In this document: positions 48,991 to 60,832 of the stretch, piece after piece
How positions within the stretch are numbered: position 1 is the first letter of the stretch
How the letters are laid out: the number at the start of each line of letters is the position of its first letter
Assembly: GCA_963693305.1 (NCBI GenBank)
Contig: OY855908.1
Span: 35,485,305-35,549,304, forward strand
DNA: 64,000 nt
Reading direction: 5' to 3'
DNA from: Meandrina meandrites
Taxonomy: Eukaryota > Cnidaria > Anthozoa > Scleractinia > Meandrinidae
Program-made: the position numbers and the translations under genes
Notes under the pieces: generated by a model
What the model saw: the letters and a program-made list of their open reading frames with translations, nothing else
What the model was told of the DNA's origin: nothing
Database searches by the model: none

Positions 48991-50689
48991 TTCACAACTT
49001 TAGTAAGGTAAATAATGACTGGTCCCTTAATCGGACATAATGATGCATTCAAAAAGCTTCAAAATGCACACAACTTGATAAACTGTATATATTAAATTAT
49101 TGATTATATTCTGTTACACGTATAAATTCTCACGTTTATTAACTCTTCTTTAAAGTTACAATCAGACCATATGACGTCACCTCTCTGACGTTAGGCCACT
49201 TATGTAAACCTAACATAACTTGTGTAAACCTAACATAACCATACAAACTAAGTTAGTATGTTATTAATGTAATAAGTAACGGATATTACCTCAGTATAGT
49301 GTAAGTTACAGACACACGAGTTAGAGTGGTTTTACTTAACCCGTGAAATAGAATCTAAACTTTCAGGTAGTATTACAGGTATTACACACCAATTCTATCG
49401 TTTTCTTTTGTTTAGTTTTGGCTATTACGCACTAATTGCTAGATGTTGTTTCACGCGTTAGATCAAACCACTCTAACATCCTTGTACAGTTGAATAGCTA
49501 CAATAACTCCGAGTATAAAGCAGACACACTCCTATGGCAGAATAATCTATTCGTTTAGAGCACTTACTAGGTCATTGTTGTACGCTAATTGTTGCTAATA
49601 GATTACATTGTAAAACATCAATTAGTTATACTGTAAAACTTAAGTACTGTTCGGTAGGTTTGTGTCCCCATTCGGGCTAGATGCGTTACAGTGCGACTAC
49701 TCGAACCGGGGCACCCTGAACAAAATTAACCAGTCACAGTGTTAATTGAAAACAAAGAATAGGGACATTTTTTAGGGTTAGGGTTGTTTGCGTCCTAGAA
49801 CGTCATTGGTCCGTTGCTAAACAATGTCCCTATCCTTTGTTTTCAATTAACATTGTGATTAGTTAATTTTGTTCAGGGTGCCCCAGTTCGAGTAGTCGCA
49901 CTGTAACACTTAAATTAAGGTTCTTATCTTATGTTATCTTTAAAACTATCCGTTACCCCTAGCGACAGGGGGTTTGTGCAGAGCAAGTCTGTAGCTTACA
50001 GAAACTGTGCCTGCTTGAGATGTTTTGATGTTGTTGTTGTTAAAAGGGATGTAGCCCGACAAGATATGATCACTCAGTGAAATTCCTGGCATAATAGTTG
50101 TGCAGTTTACGATTGCACGATTCAAAATGTAAGTGGTGACATTGAAAAAAGAAAACTCAGTTATGAGAAACCTTAAAATATATATATTTCACATGGTACA
50201 GTTTTGTTGTACTATAAACCAGAATTACAAGCAGATGCCTCAAGCTTCAACTGATGAAGATCCCTCATGGAACAGGGAATTGCCTTTTTAGTGACAGGCA
50301 ATTTCAATTTTCACCTGTCCACCAAACAACTCTTGCCTGGTTTTTCAGTAGAAAAGTCTGAAAAATCTCTCTCCAGTTGCTCAGTTCTTAAACATGAACT
50401 ATTCGAGAGAGAAAACATCTGAATTGAACGTTAAAACAACCAAAACAATGCAATGGCTTTCCAGGATAAATATGAACAACTACGCGGTTTTATAAACCTT
50501 ATCATGCCCAAAGTTTTTAGACTTTGATGCCACATCAAGACATGCATGTGAATCTTACCAATAAACTCTCTTTAAGACTAAATAAGCTACGAGTTGTTTT
50601 TCATTCTCACTACACAGTGCTTATGTGAGTTAAGGGCTTATGCTTTCACTGGATGCATGACGAATGATTCAAACTAATATTTTTACACT
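48991..50689. other. Repeat-rich intergenic region before the TMBIM gene
   Basis: It contains the inverted-repeat element at 49685-49907 and otherwise AT-rich sequence. No coding exon was recognised. Confidence 0.5.
49685..49907. mobile_element. MITE with long inverted arms
   Basis: gttacagtgcgactactcga at 49685 and its complement ending at 49907 define arms of about 85 bp each. Their inner halves (cctgaacaaaattaac and tgaaaacaaagaatagggac) pair with a few mismatches. Confidence 0.85.
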
Positions 50690-53600
50690 TCAGTTGCTGC
50701 CTCGGCCAAATAACGCCAGAAGCAACAAGAAGATGCGAATGATGTCCATGTAAAGAATCAGTGATGCAAAGACATATTCCTCAGGACTCAATTCGTACTT
50801 CCTTCCACCCATAACCAGCTGCACATCGTAGGCAAGGAACTGAGGAGAGATGAGGGACAGATATTTGTGTTATTTCGAGGATTTTCAAGCAATACATATT
50901 TATATCCAACACTGCTTCGTAGAGTGCAAATAACGTGCGAAACGAGTACAAATATCACACGATATTTGTACTCGTCTCATTCCCCCCGACCGCGCAAAAG
51001 ATTGAAAACCTTGGAGAGTCAGAATTTTGGGGAAACGAAAATGTTGGATAATAAATCTCTTATTAGACATTTAAGTGTGAAGTATCGTTGTAAATTTTTA
51101 CTCATCACTTGTATTTTGACTCGCCCTTTGGGCTCGCCAAAACACTGCATGACTCGTAAAAATATACAGCGATACTACACACTAAAATGTCTAGTAATAA
51201 GATATTGAACAGTTAACACACTCAATTTTAAGGACTGTAGAAAGGTCTGGTGGGAAAATTTTCAGAACTTACTGCAACAAACACCAAGGCCAACACGCCC
51301 CCAATGACAATTTTTCCAGCCTGTTACAAAACAAAACAGCAAAGCAAAAGAAATAAGCATTTTTCAACTACTAGATTCCTAATAAAGTGGGGGCATATAT
51401 ACTGCTAATTCAGAAAGACAACTCTTAATACTAAATTCTACAATCCGAATTTCTGGGTCCAGTTGTTCTGAACTATATATTTTCAAACTCATTAACAATT
51501 CGTCATTGAATTGAAGATTAAATTTAGAATTTCAGAACTGTGATGAAGGTTTGTCTTTGAGATCTTAATAAGCATAGATTTATTTATTTTTTCTCGCTAA
51601 TTGTAGTTTCAATTGAGAAGATCTATCAAACACTTGAGATTATAATTCATCTCATTTCCAAACACCTCAAAGTTTGCCAAAAATACTGTGCTGTGTGTTG
51701 TATTTTCAACTCTCCTCTCGGTGTTTGAAAAATGTGATGAAACACTCTCTCAAGTTTGATATATTACTAACAGTACTTCTAGAATGAAATGCTATGCTAA
51801 GTCACACATACCGTGGTCTGTAGAGCCAACCAAAGGGGAGTAAAGATGCTGAGGAAAAAAATGGCCAGAGCTGCACAGAATAGCACTCCACCCCATGTAG
51901 TGAAGTCATACTGTTGAAAAAAAACCTCACATTAATACTCTTGCTGTCAAAATTTTCCATGCAAAAGTTGATAAACAAGTTGTACTACATGAAAGGTGTA
52001 TGAATGGGTACCGGAGAAATACTGCTGGGGGGTAACCCTGCGATGGACTAGCATCCCATCCAGGGGGGAGTAGAAAAACTCCTAGTCGCTTCATGCTACA
52101 GAAACCGGGATAAGATCCTGCTGCATGGGCCACTTGGCTCAAACGCAGACTTACCACATGAAAGTACTGCTCAATAGCTTTCACACTGGGTTTCATCTAC
52201 AAACTTCAAAGTTAGAAATACGATGGGTACAAGATTTGATTTTTATTTGAACCTCACCTTGGTCTGGCAGGCAAAGATCATGACAGATGCACAAACAAGC
52301 TGAAATAAAAAGAAATGCAAAAAATTCAGTTCACTTTCAGCATGTAAAAAGTGCAGCATTCTTACATGTAGCTTAAATTGAAAGTAAAAATGAAGATACA
52401 GTAACTGTTATATTTAAAACCATACCACAAAATACTGGGGAGGTACCAGTCTGGAGTTTATTGCAGCACTGGACTTAACCTTTACTATAAAAAAACTATG
52501 CTAGTATTACTTACAGTGGTGACTCCCATCATGATCAGCACAATGTTTGTCTCATGGAAGCTGTGGGTGAAGAAATCAATATAAAATGCATTGGGTGCAC
52601 GATAAACGGGTCTTGACTCGTACTTTCTACATCATCTAAATAATTTGCATAATACAAGGTGTGAACACAAAAGCTTAATTTTCTGCTAAACTCGACTTGT
52701 ACTTCTGTACACATCTAGCTCCTAATTTCTGAAGAATAGGGATAGGAGAGATATATAGTACAAACAGAGTTTTACCATCTTTAAAATTATGGTCGAGTAC
52801 ATTTAAAAATAAAATGTCTTTGCAAGAATTGTTTGAGATCAGAAGGGTGTAACACACTGTACTAACAAAATAAAAGCAAACACCAAGTATTAGCAGCAAT
52901 GGAAAACTGTTTCTGAATCAACTTTATAACTATTTGCAGTGAGACCCAGTACCCACCAGAGCTCTGGCAGATATTCTGTCAAGAATAAATTGTTGGCCAA
53001 AGTTCATGCAGCACCCGATGAAGGAGAGATGTTTGTGACTGTTATTAAAAGTTTATATATGTTTATTCCATACCTGGAAATCATTCCAACAAGGTAAGAC
53101 AAAGACAAAGTCTAGAAGAAACAAAACAATATAATTAATGACTAATTATGTCAAGAACAATGAAATCAGCAAATGAAGTCATCATTAATTTTACAAGCTG
53201 GGCTATTTGATTCATGAAAATTTGTTATTAAAAAAATAAGTGGCAGTTAAATTTTATAATTATGTTATTTTATATTTGTCTTGCTTTAGATTTTTTATAC
53301 TTACAAATAACACCAGCAAAATGACGTTTGTTGGGTAGTTCCTCCTGAAAAAATGAAAACCAATCATCAATGATTAGCATACTAACGTTTTTACACTTAA
53401 AACAGGTTACCCATCTGGACGAGCTTCGGTTGACATGGATATGCGTCTCTAGTATAAAGATGGGCACAACACGCATTACCCATCTAGACAAGCTACTTTT
53501 CGAAAAGTGTTTTAAATGACCCATTACGTAGCTCATTTGGACATGTTACGTGTCTTGTGTCCATCTTTATACAAATAACAAAATGTTTGCCTAAGCTCAT

Positions 53601-56600
53601 CCGGACAGATTACACATCTCTAGCATAAAACAGGCACTGTGTATTTTATGGGGTGGCAGCTGATCTTTCAGGGTGGAATAGAGAGGGCTGCGGAATAGAG
53701 GATTGTAAAAATATCACATGCCAAAGCATGCATCCTGTTACTTTCAGAATTGCTAGCTTGGACATTCCTCCTCCCAATTTCCCGATTATAATCAATTTGT
53801 GCTTTGTACCTGCACACAGTCATTGCAACAACTGAGACAAAACAATACACCCAAATCACAAGCACACGCGTTTATTATTCAAACTGGCTAATAATGAACT
53901 GTTTTAATTTTGTTATGATGAAAAACACAAAGAAAGCCATTTTATAAAAATTTCAGTACAATAAAACATTTGTCCCAGGGGTTCTGAAATAAGCTTTGCA
54001 ACCAATCATGTTTCCCCAATTTTGACATTTTCCATAAGCGCCAAAGTAAGGACACGCCCCTTGAACACAAGATGGACTGAACCTGATGCACTCTCCCTAT
54101 TTTTTCCACCTCCAGCAACCCCCATTATCCCCTACACATGGGCATTTTGTACTCTCCCCAGTTTTTGCTCACATTTAGAAACCAAGATGGCAGTCTCTCA
54201 AACTCAACAACACACTTCTGCAACTTCATGGAAAACTAGGGGACTGTGAACAGTCTAGATTAATAAAAAGCCAATATTTGCTGTGATAAAAATTTATTTT
54301 AATCTGTTTCAAACCAGTTTACTTTTCATTTTCCTAATTTGTTTTGATTCATTATCACTATCTAAAACAAAAGGAAATTCAAATCAAACCATATGTCTTA
54401 CAAGGTGTGATGACTAATTTAAACTCACCTTACTCCCTCACAGCACACCAGCACAAAGTACAGCACGATAAAAACCACACTGAAAATAAAGCAAGTGAAG
54501 AGGTTTACTTTTTTGTAATGGAAATCTCTTGATCAGTCCAAATTAAGAGCATCCTCGGAAACCCAGGGCTTCAACACGGCTTTTTTTCCTGCTCCCGGTC
54601 TCTCCCTTCCCTTCCCATCCCCTTTGAAGCCCTGGGTTTCCGAGGATGAATTGAGAGCATAACATTTCAATGATCTACATTTTTAAATACTGGTGGATTA
54701 GAACCCTAAAAGAGTAACCCTTCCCCCCCCCCCCCCCCCGCCCCTCCAAAAAAAGGTTACATTTTTAATATTTAAAAATTCCTAGTTTCCAACACTCAAT
54801 GATACTTTCGACTTATTTGTACACTTAATTTTGACTTGAGAATGATGTCTGAAAGGTCGAGATGCTGTCAATTAGCAGATATTAATTTGTAATAAAAATA
54901 GTATAAAGGTGTTCATGGTAAAATTATCTAAAAATATATATTAAGCTTTCGACAGCAAGTCCACTGTCTTCGACGGATAAAAATGTGTGATATGAAATGA
55001 AACATTGAAAATTTGAATATAGAAAGTAATTACGCATAAATTAAAAAGTAAAAAATACATGTTAAAGAATGTTTGGAAGAATGTTAAAATTAGCTGAGCA
55101 TTAGCTGTTGTTAGCTTCAACAGTTTTGGCCATGCGCCATGATTCCCGTGTCTTTCTGGTACGACTGTTTGTTTTGTCAATGATCATGGAATTGTCAGTC
55201 ACTTACATGGTCAAAAGTGCACGCATGTTTTGCAATGATCGAACGAGACGCATAACCAGACGAATTACAAAATGCTTGCCAAAAGCTCGTCCAGACAGGT
55301 AACACATCTCTAGTGTAAAGACAGCCAATCATTTAATATGTACACTTTCTCTGGTCCTTATGGTGTCAATATTACTAGAATGTGACTGTTAACAAGTCGT
55401 ACAAGCATCTAACTTTAAAAACCCACTCCTCAAACACTAGGATTAAAAACAGACAGTATCAATAAAGACACTAACTTCTTCACCTTTTTGACAAGTTCAT
55501 ACTTACTATGCTGAAATGTACAAGCCCCAGTTTTCACGCGCAAAACCTTTTACTTTATCACTGCAAATTAAGGAAAACAGTGAATTTTGTATTGGTTATT
55601 TGAAACAATTAGAACAGTCAAAAAGCTTCTTGAACTTATGCCCTTCACTTTAATGAAGCCCTCACAAACACTTGTGTTGCTCTGGTCATCAATTTACCTT
55701 TCATGATCAACCAACTATAAGTGACATTTTAAGTTGAAGTACAAATCGATTCAATGCAAAATTCTCACCTGAACAAGAACAAACAAATAAATCCCACAGT
55801 TGTTAACAGCTGTAGCATTAGAACGGCAAACACCTGTGAAAAGATAAACATGAACAGTTATTTGCAAAAAGAGCGACTTTAAAACCAAAGAAATTACTTT
55901 CAATTGGCCAATCAAAGAGGACAGACAATCCAGCGAACCAATCAAAACTCACCTTTCTAATAAATCCTGTGATTAAGGCACACATCAACAGCAGTGAAAG
56001 AGAAAATTACATTGTTAGTACCGACATAATTGTTGTTGTAGCTATAAAGAACTAGTAGAACTTCCAAATCATAAGGTAGGCCACATGCAAGCATAGTGCA
56101 AGGTGCAACGAAGGCTGCATGCTTTCAACTTGATTCAGCCTGCCGAACTGAATGGTTTCAAACATCGTGCTACCACCAGGCTTAAGCCGAATTTAATTCT
56201 TCAATTTAGTTCGGCAAGGCAATAGCATGACGTTTGGAACAGGCCTCACATGCATGTTGCCTGTGAAAACAAAATTACTCTTGATTTTTGGTGTGAAAAT
56301 TATTGTAGGATTCTGACTGGTATACCAGATAACAAGAACTAAACTAATTATGAGCGATAGTCAACATGGCCGCACCTTTCTGACTATTTGCTCCTAGAGA
56401 AACTTGGGCTGACGTTGTTAAATGGAGTATAGGTTGACCCCTATGGCTGACTCCCAGACTGGTATTACTGCCATCGCTATGATTCTTTCCAAGAAATCAA
56501 CCAGGAAGTAAGCCTTATTTGCAAACTCCAACTATTACAAGTCGGTTGTGCAGATAACCAATCGATATTGAGAATTTTGTAATTGATATGATCACATATG

Positions 56601-57278
56601 GAATAAATAGTCTAGAATCAATGATCCTTGACAGACATTTTTCAAAAAATTGCAAATTAAATCAAATGAATATTAAAGAAATACATAGACCTTAAATATG
56701 TGGCAATAAACCTCTGATCAGTGAAACAGATTTCTCTGCCCGACAACATAAGCTTACTTACATAATTAACCAAAACGTATGACGCAAACATGACAATTTT
56801 AGAAAAGAACAGAGGAAAATGAACTACAATTTAAGAATTTAATATGGCGGCGTGTACAATACAATAAATCAAAGATGAAAACAACCATACCAAGCCTGAT
56901 GGATTTGTCGCTAAAACCGATGATTCCGGAGTATTCAGAAGCGCCTGATGGACCATATTCCACATCACGAGCCGTGTACGATGAAGGGAAGGTCGCTGGA
57001 GCGACTGGAGGAACAGGCTGTGTTTGATACGAGAAATTTGGGCTTCCATATGTATTCGGTGCCGCTGGTTTGCCTCCTGCCCCAACAGCCGATTCGTAAG
57101 TCGGCGGAGGAGGAAATGCTGCATTATAAGGTACTGTTTCGACCGGCGGAGGATATGCAGCTTGGTTTGAAGGCGGAGGGTAGGCACCGGCAGCAGGAGG
57201 AGGATATTGATTCATGGGCTGTTGTGTTGGGTAGGGCGGCTGGTTGCTGCCTGGTGGATACGGCGGATTTGTCGACAT
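50690..57278 (-). CDS. Lifeguard / TMBIM (BAX-inhibitor-motif) family protein
   Basis: Thirteen exons (56891-57278, 55953-55966, 55769-55833, 55507-55560, 54429-54479, 53305-53344, 53074-53111, 52515-52560, 52258-52299, 52155-52196, 51812-51910, 51273-51320, 50690-50839) total 1077 nt, 358 residues. The N-terminus is Pro/Tyr/Gly-rich (PPYPPG, YPPP repeats), as in GRINA/LFG1, cytosolic. Seven hydrophobic segments follow from FAVLMLQLLTTVGFICLFLF onward. The signature ends in AYDVQLVMGGRKYELSPEEYVFASLILYMDII, with the conserved DVQL-x-GG and SPEEY. These proteins sit in Golgi/ER membranes and modulate calcium leak and apoptosis. Exon 2 is only 14 nt. Exon 10 adds MKPSVKAIEQYFHV between QTK and YDFTTWGG, where family members have none. 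Many introns carry repeats. Confidence 0.93.
51058..51201. repeat. Inverted repeat in TMBIM intron 12
   Basis: cttattagacatttaagtgt near 51058 pairs with actaaaatgtctagtaataag ending 51201. A second hairpin with stem cgagtacaaatatc / gatatttgtactcg lies at about 50942-50975. Confidence 0.65.
51996..52154 (+). mobile_element. SINE copy (5'-truncated) abutting TMBIM exon 10
   Basis: It contains the family core (aatgggtaccggagaaatac, ggggggtaaccctgcgatgg, ggactagcatcccatccagg) and the 3' end (cttcatgctacagaaaccgg ... ggctcaaacgcagactta). It stops exactly at the donor of the 42-nt exon 10 of the minus-strand TMBIM gene. Confidence 0.8.
54551..54648. mobile_element. Short MITE in TMBIM intron 4
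   Basis: atcctcggaaacccagggct and its complement agccctgggtttccgaggat form the ends around a C/T-rich loop. The flanks aattaagagc and aattgagagc look like a diverged target duplication. Confidence 0.8.
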
Positions 57279-58905
57279 GATCACTTAATAGTTCAGTAAC
57301 GTTAACTCGATCAAGAGTGAGATGACAAAAAACTTAAGCGGACCTATAAAAGCAAGCACGGTACAGTTCCTCGATTTGTGCCAGCCAGCTGCTGCTGTAG
57401 CTCTTTTCAGATCGTGACGTAAATCACGTGGTTACTTACAATGACGTCATTCTCTGTACAATATTCTGAACCAGAGAAGCAGGAAAACAGAACTTTTAGT
57501 GTACGTGCGGAAAATATGCTAATGCAGAAAAACGTCGGGAAAAAAGTCGAGAAAAAAGTCCGGAAAAAAGTCGGGAAAAATAAAAATTGATTGGAAATTT
57601 TCCATGGCACTAACTGGGCTCCGTAAATGCACGTCAAGTAAAATCACTCGATGAGCTGCCAAGTGAGTTGCATTTGCATGACATAAGTTAGGCCATCTGG
57701 CACTCGATCATTTTGCGTTGACGTTTGAAAGAGACGGTTAACAGGAAAGCCAAGATTCACAGAACCACTTGGAAATGAAACCTAGCTTTTTACCTTTCTG
57801 GGCCTTTTTGACGCGAAATTATAAAGAATTTGAGTCAGCTTTGAGATCAGCTTTCGAGAACGGAAGTCATAAGTATTGCCTTTTCGTTCAGCCGTTACGT
57901 CATTTCCACTTTGGAACTTTTTAAGAGGGGGTGGGGGGGGGGGGGGCATGGAGGAACTATCACAAAAAATAGAATGCAAACAGCGGCAACAAACAGCAGA
58001 TGAACTACGCATGGTTCGAAAAAAAAAACAGAATTTAAAATTAATTGACGTTTCGCATGCTATAGCACGCATCTTCAGAGCATAGTTCATGTGTCATGTT
58101 TGTCGCCGCTGTTTCCATTTTATTTCTCGTTTTAAAAATTGAAATAGCCAAAGAACAACAGTGTTTATGATGAACTATCACATGTTCCTACTTACCGTTC
58201 CCTTCCTCCCCTCCCCCCTTCCCAGTTTTTACATGTTTCACCTGGAGTTCACCTACACACATATACCTGATTCACACCAACAAAACATGTTTAGTTAAAC
58301 CAGGTTTAAGAAAATGAAAATCAGCAACAGACAATAGGCCATTTCCGAGTTACCCTTTGCCTCTGTTTCACATCGAGTCTACGTGCGAAACCATTCAAAT
58401 GAAAATGAGCTTCACCTACAGGTCCATTTTCATGCAAATAAAACTCATTTTCATTTGAATGGTTTCGCACGTAGACTCGTTTTGAAACAGAGGCAAAGAG
58501 TAACTCGGAAATGGCCTATTGACAGACCAAATTTTACAAAGGGTTCAAGTGTGCTCTAACTTGTGCTTTCATTGTGCCAAATTTGAAGTCGATAAACATC
58601 AGTCAGTAACTTCCATGAAGAAAACAATTTTAAACCGTGTTTAACTAAACAGCATTTAAAAATGTTTAAGCTTTGGTGTGAATGGGGTAATAGACATTGC
58701 ATGCAGAGCAAACTATCAACACTTAAACATAGTCACGCAACTTTGGTAAATCGTCACTCAATTACCATAATTACATAAACAACTTGTAACAGATTTATCT
58801 ATATATATTATGTCAGAAAAACACTTTGGTGGCAAATATGAGAAAGTAAACGAAGGCAAAAACCATAACATTGCGTGCCAGCACATATTTGACGTAGGTT
58901 ATTCG
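57279..58905. other. Intergenic region TMBIM / integrase-like gene
   Basis: It contains the TMBIM promoter side, a short minisatellite of gtcgggaaaaaa units at 57528-57588, a poly-G tract at about 57928-57946, and the palindromic MITE at 58333-58520. No gene was recognised. Confidence 0.5.
58333..58520. mobile_element. Palindromic MITE, family C (copy 1)
   Basis: aataggccatttccgagtta at the left is complementary to taactcggaaatggcctatt at the right, and the inner blocks gagtctacgtgcgaaaccat also pair. The second copy is at 59917-60090. Confidence 0.9.
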
Positions 58906-59429
58906 CTAACTTTGAATATTTTGCAGTGCATTTTCACAGCTGGCTTTTGGCTGCTCCAAGCCTGAGGGTCCGAATTTCTTCCGAGTATTGGCGTGCTGAC
59001 AGACATAGCAGTTCTTAACTGTTTCATCGCAATCCTTGGTGACTCCAGCCCAATAATACTGTGCAGTAACCTGAAATAAAGAATAGGAAATGAGAGTTAG
59101 GTATTGAAATAATAAGTCAGTAGCATTAATGTATTAAAACGGACCTTCTTTCTTGTCTTGTCACGACCAAGATGTTCACCATCGATTTTGTCGTCCTGAT
59201 GGCAGGCGATTAAGATATTTTGTTGCTCATCAATATTGTGAACCCATCTTTTCGGCTGTTTTCTTCTGTCATACCCAACAAAGAACAACGCGCCTTCGAC
59301 GTCTTCCAGCAAGGCGAATTTTTGCGCCTTCTTTCGCAAGTTTCTCTTTTGATCCTTTGTAAAATCATTAGGATACTGGCCATCTCGGAGATAATAAAAT
59401 ATTTCGTCGTGCGATTTTTCTTCAGTCAT
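58906..59429 (-). CDS. Integrase H2C2 zinc-finger protein, retroelement-derived
   Basis: Two exons (59145-59429 and 58906-59070) give 149 residues. The first encodes H...DGEHLGRDKTRKK and the second YYWAGVTKDCDETVKNCYVCQ. Together they form the H-x-H ... C-x2-C zinc-binding domain found at the N-terminus of Ty3-type integrases. No catalytic integrase core, reverse transcriptase or LTR is nearby. The frame is open and an intron splits the zinc finger, which suggests a single-domain host gene of retroelement origin, of the kind annotated in animals as KRBA2-like or GIN1-like. Function is unknown, and an old element fragment remains possible. The donor (gtccg) is not ideal, so the junction is less sure. 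Confidence 0.6.
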
Positions 59430-60246
59430 CGCTCAGATCACTCACAGATTATACGGAGCGTCGTCGTTTCATTACCAAATGATAATGCAAATGCCGTACG
59501 GAATCCTAAACAATGTGAGAGGTTTATAAATAAAGCCGTTTTGGGAAGGAAGAAGACACAATCTCCGGGAGAGCATTTCCTTTACACTGTGATGTCACGG
59601 AATACAACAAACTAATTAAAAACACCCAAGCGGTAATAAACGTAAAGGTTTTAGTTGATATGACCTTTTTCAGGCGTTTATGTCATCCTTAAAAAATAAA
59701 ATATAAAACAATAACAACCAAAAAACCTTCAAATGCCGGCACCTCTTGGTCATATCCCACTGGGGGTCCAAATCAGCTAGCGGTTTTGGACCCCCTGGAG
59801 TCCGCATCCGTTAGCGGATAACGTCCGTGGCTTGGGGTCTAAATCCGCTAGCGTAAATGGTCCGGGAGGTCCAAATCTGCGGGGCACAAAAACCTCCAGA
59901 ATGTTTTCAAAATTGTAATAGGCCATTTCTGAGCTATCCTTTGCCTTTGTTTCAAAACGAGTCTACGTGCGAAACCATTCATATTAAAAAAATGTGTTTC
60001 ACCTTCACGTCTATTTTCATGCAAATCAAAGTTATTTTCATTTCAATGGTTTCGCACTTAGACTCGTTTTGAAACTGAAGCAATTGGCGTATACAATATG
60101 CTAGTTTTTCGGAATAGTTTGCCCTCAGATTTCTAAACTAACCCGTCCACTAGACTCTGTTAATTACAGCTGTAATTTATTAAGCTGCTTAATTTTTTAA
60201 ATATAAATTAGCGGACATTTTTAGTACTAAAAAAATTTTTATTCAA
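59430..60246. other. Intergenic region integrase-like / Cys-His gene
   Basis: It holds a hairpin gggggtccaaatcagctagcg / gctagcg...ggaccccc near 59762-59850 and the MITE copy at 59917-60090. No gene is supported. Confidence 0.5.
59917..60090. mobile_element. Palindromic MITE, family C (copy 2)
   Basis: It shares aataggccattt, acgagtctacgtgcgaaacc and tggtttcgcacttagactcg with the copy at 58333-58520. The right end is more diverged. Confidence 0.8.
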
Positions 60247-60723
60247 TCACTCCTTCTTATTCTTGTGATAATTGCAATATTGCTCATCAATTGGAACACT
60301 TTTAATACACCGTTTCAATAGTTTGTTTGTTCCCATGCACCGGACCAGTCCAGACGTGCTGTCATTAAACTGATGAACTTTACAAAAGTTGCTCTTATCC
60401 ATAACCTTTGTCTTGCATTGTCTCTCAAACCGATTTAATGCCTGACACGTTGGCGAGTGAACCAGTTTTTCCTCAGTGTGAGTTTTTCTTTGAAGTTCGC
60501 GTTCCTCTTGTCTCCTGTTTCTCTTACACAGAAATTTGTCAGTCTTTGCTTGGCGAAGTTTGGCGAAAACTCTTTGCATTTTGTTGACCTTTTTCACACC
60601 ATAGGGCTTTTGTTTTCGCTTCTCTGGTTTCTTTTTGTACATCATTTTCTTCCAGTACGGCTTGCACTTTGGAGATCTGTTTGAAAATACACGGTGTTTT
60701 GGATCTCTCGTTGGAGCATCCAT
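60247..60723 (-). CDS. Intronless basic protein with paired Cys/His (C3Hc3H-like) motifs
   Basis: A single uninterrupted frame of 158 residues. The N-terminal 85 or so residues are highly basic (KKMMYKKKPEKRKQKPYG). The C-terminus has two similar units: CQALNRFERQCKTK...FCKVHQ and RCMGTNKLLKRCIKSVP...YCNYHK. Both follow the pattern C-x6/8-C-x8-C-x2-H seen in the potential DNA-binding zinc finger of INO80D/KANSL2 proteins. This suggests a nuclear nucleic-acid-binding or chromatin role, but I cannot name an orthologue. The start at 60723 is 109 bp from the TUT1 start on the other strand. A minus-strand AATAAA at 60238-60243 lies just after the stop, and another is at about 60177. Confidence 0.75.
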   Translation of the reverse strand: MDAPTRDPKHRVFSNRSPKCKPYWKKMMYKKKPEKRKQKPYGVKKVNKMQRVFAKLRQAKTDKFLCKRNRRQEERELQRKTHTEEKLVHSPTCQALNRFERQCKTKVMDKSNFCKVHQFNDSTSGLVRCMGTNKLLKRCIKSVPIDEQYCNYHKNKKE

Positions 60724-60832
60724 ATTTTATTTTGACACAAAATCCCAAAACTAACAGGCGCAATGGAGAGAAGGACTGGGAGTGAATTTGCATTTTCTCG
60801 TTCCCAGAGCCCGCGTCTTTCAAAGAAGAAAC
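60724..60832. promoter_or_regulatory. Divergent promoter region, Cys-His gene / TUT1
   Basis: Only 109 bp separate the two start codons. The TUT1 start lies in acATGGcgga, which fits both a good Kozak context and a YY1-like aagatggcgg-type motif. A shared promoter is inferred. Confidence 0.55.
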
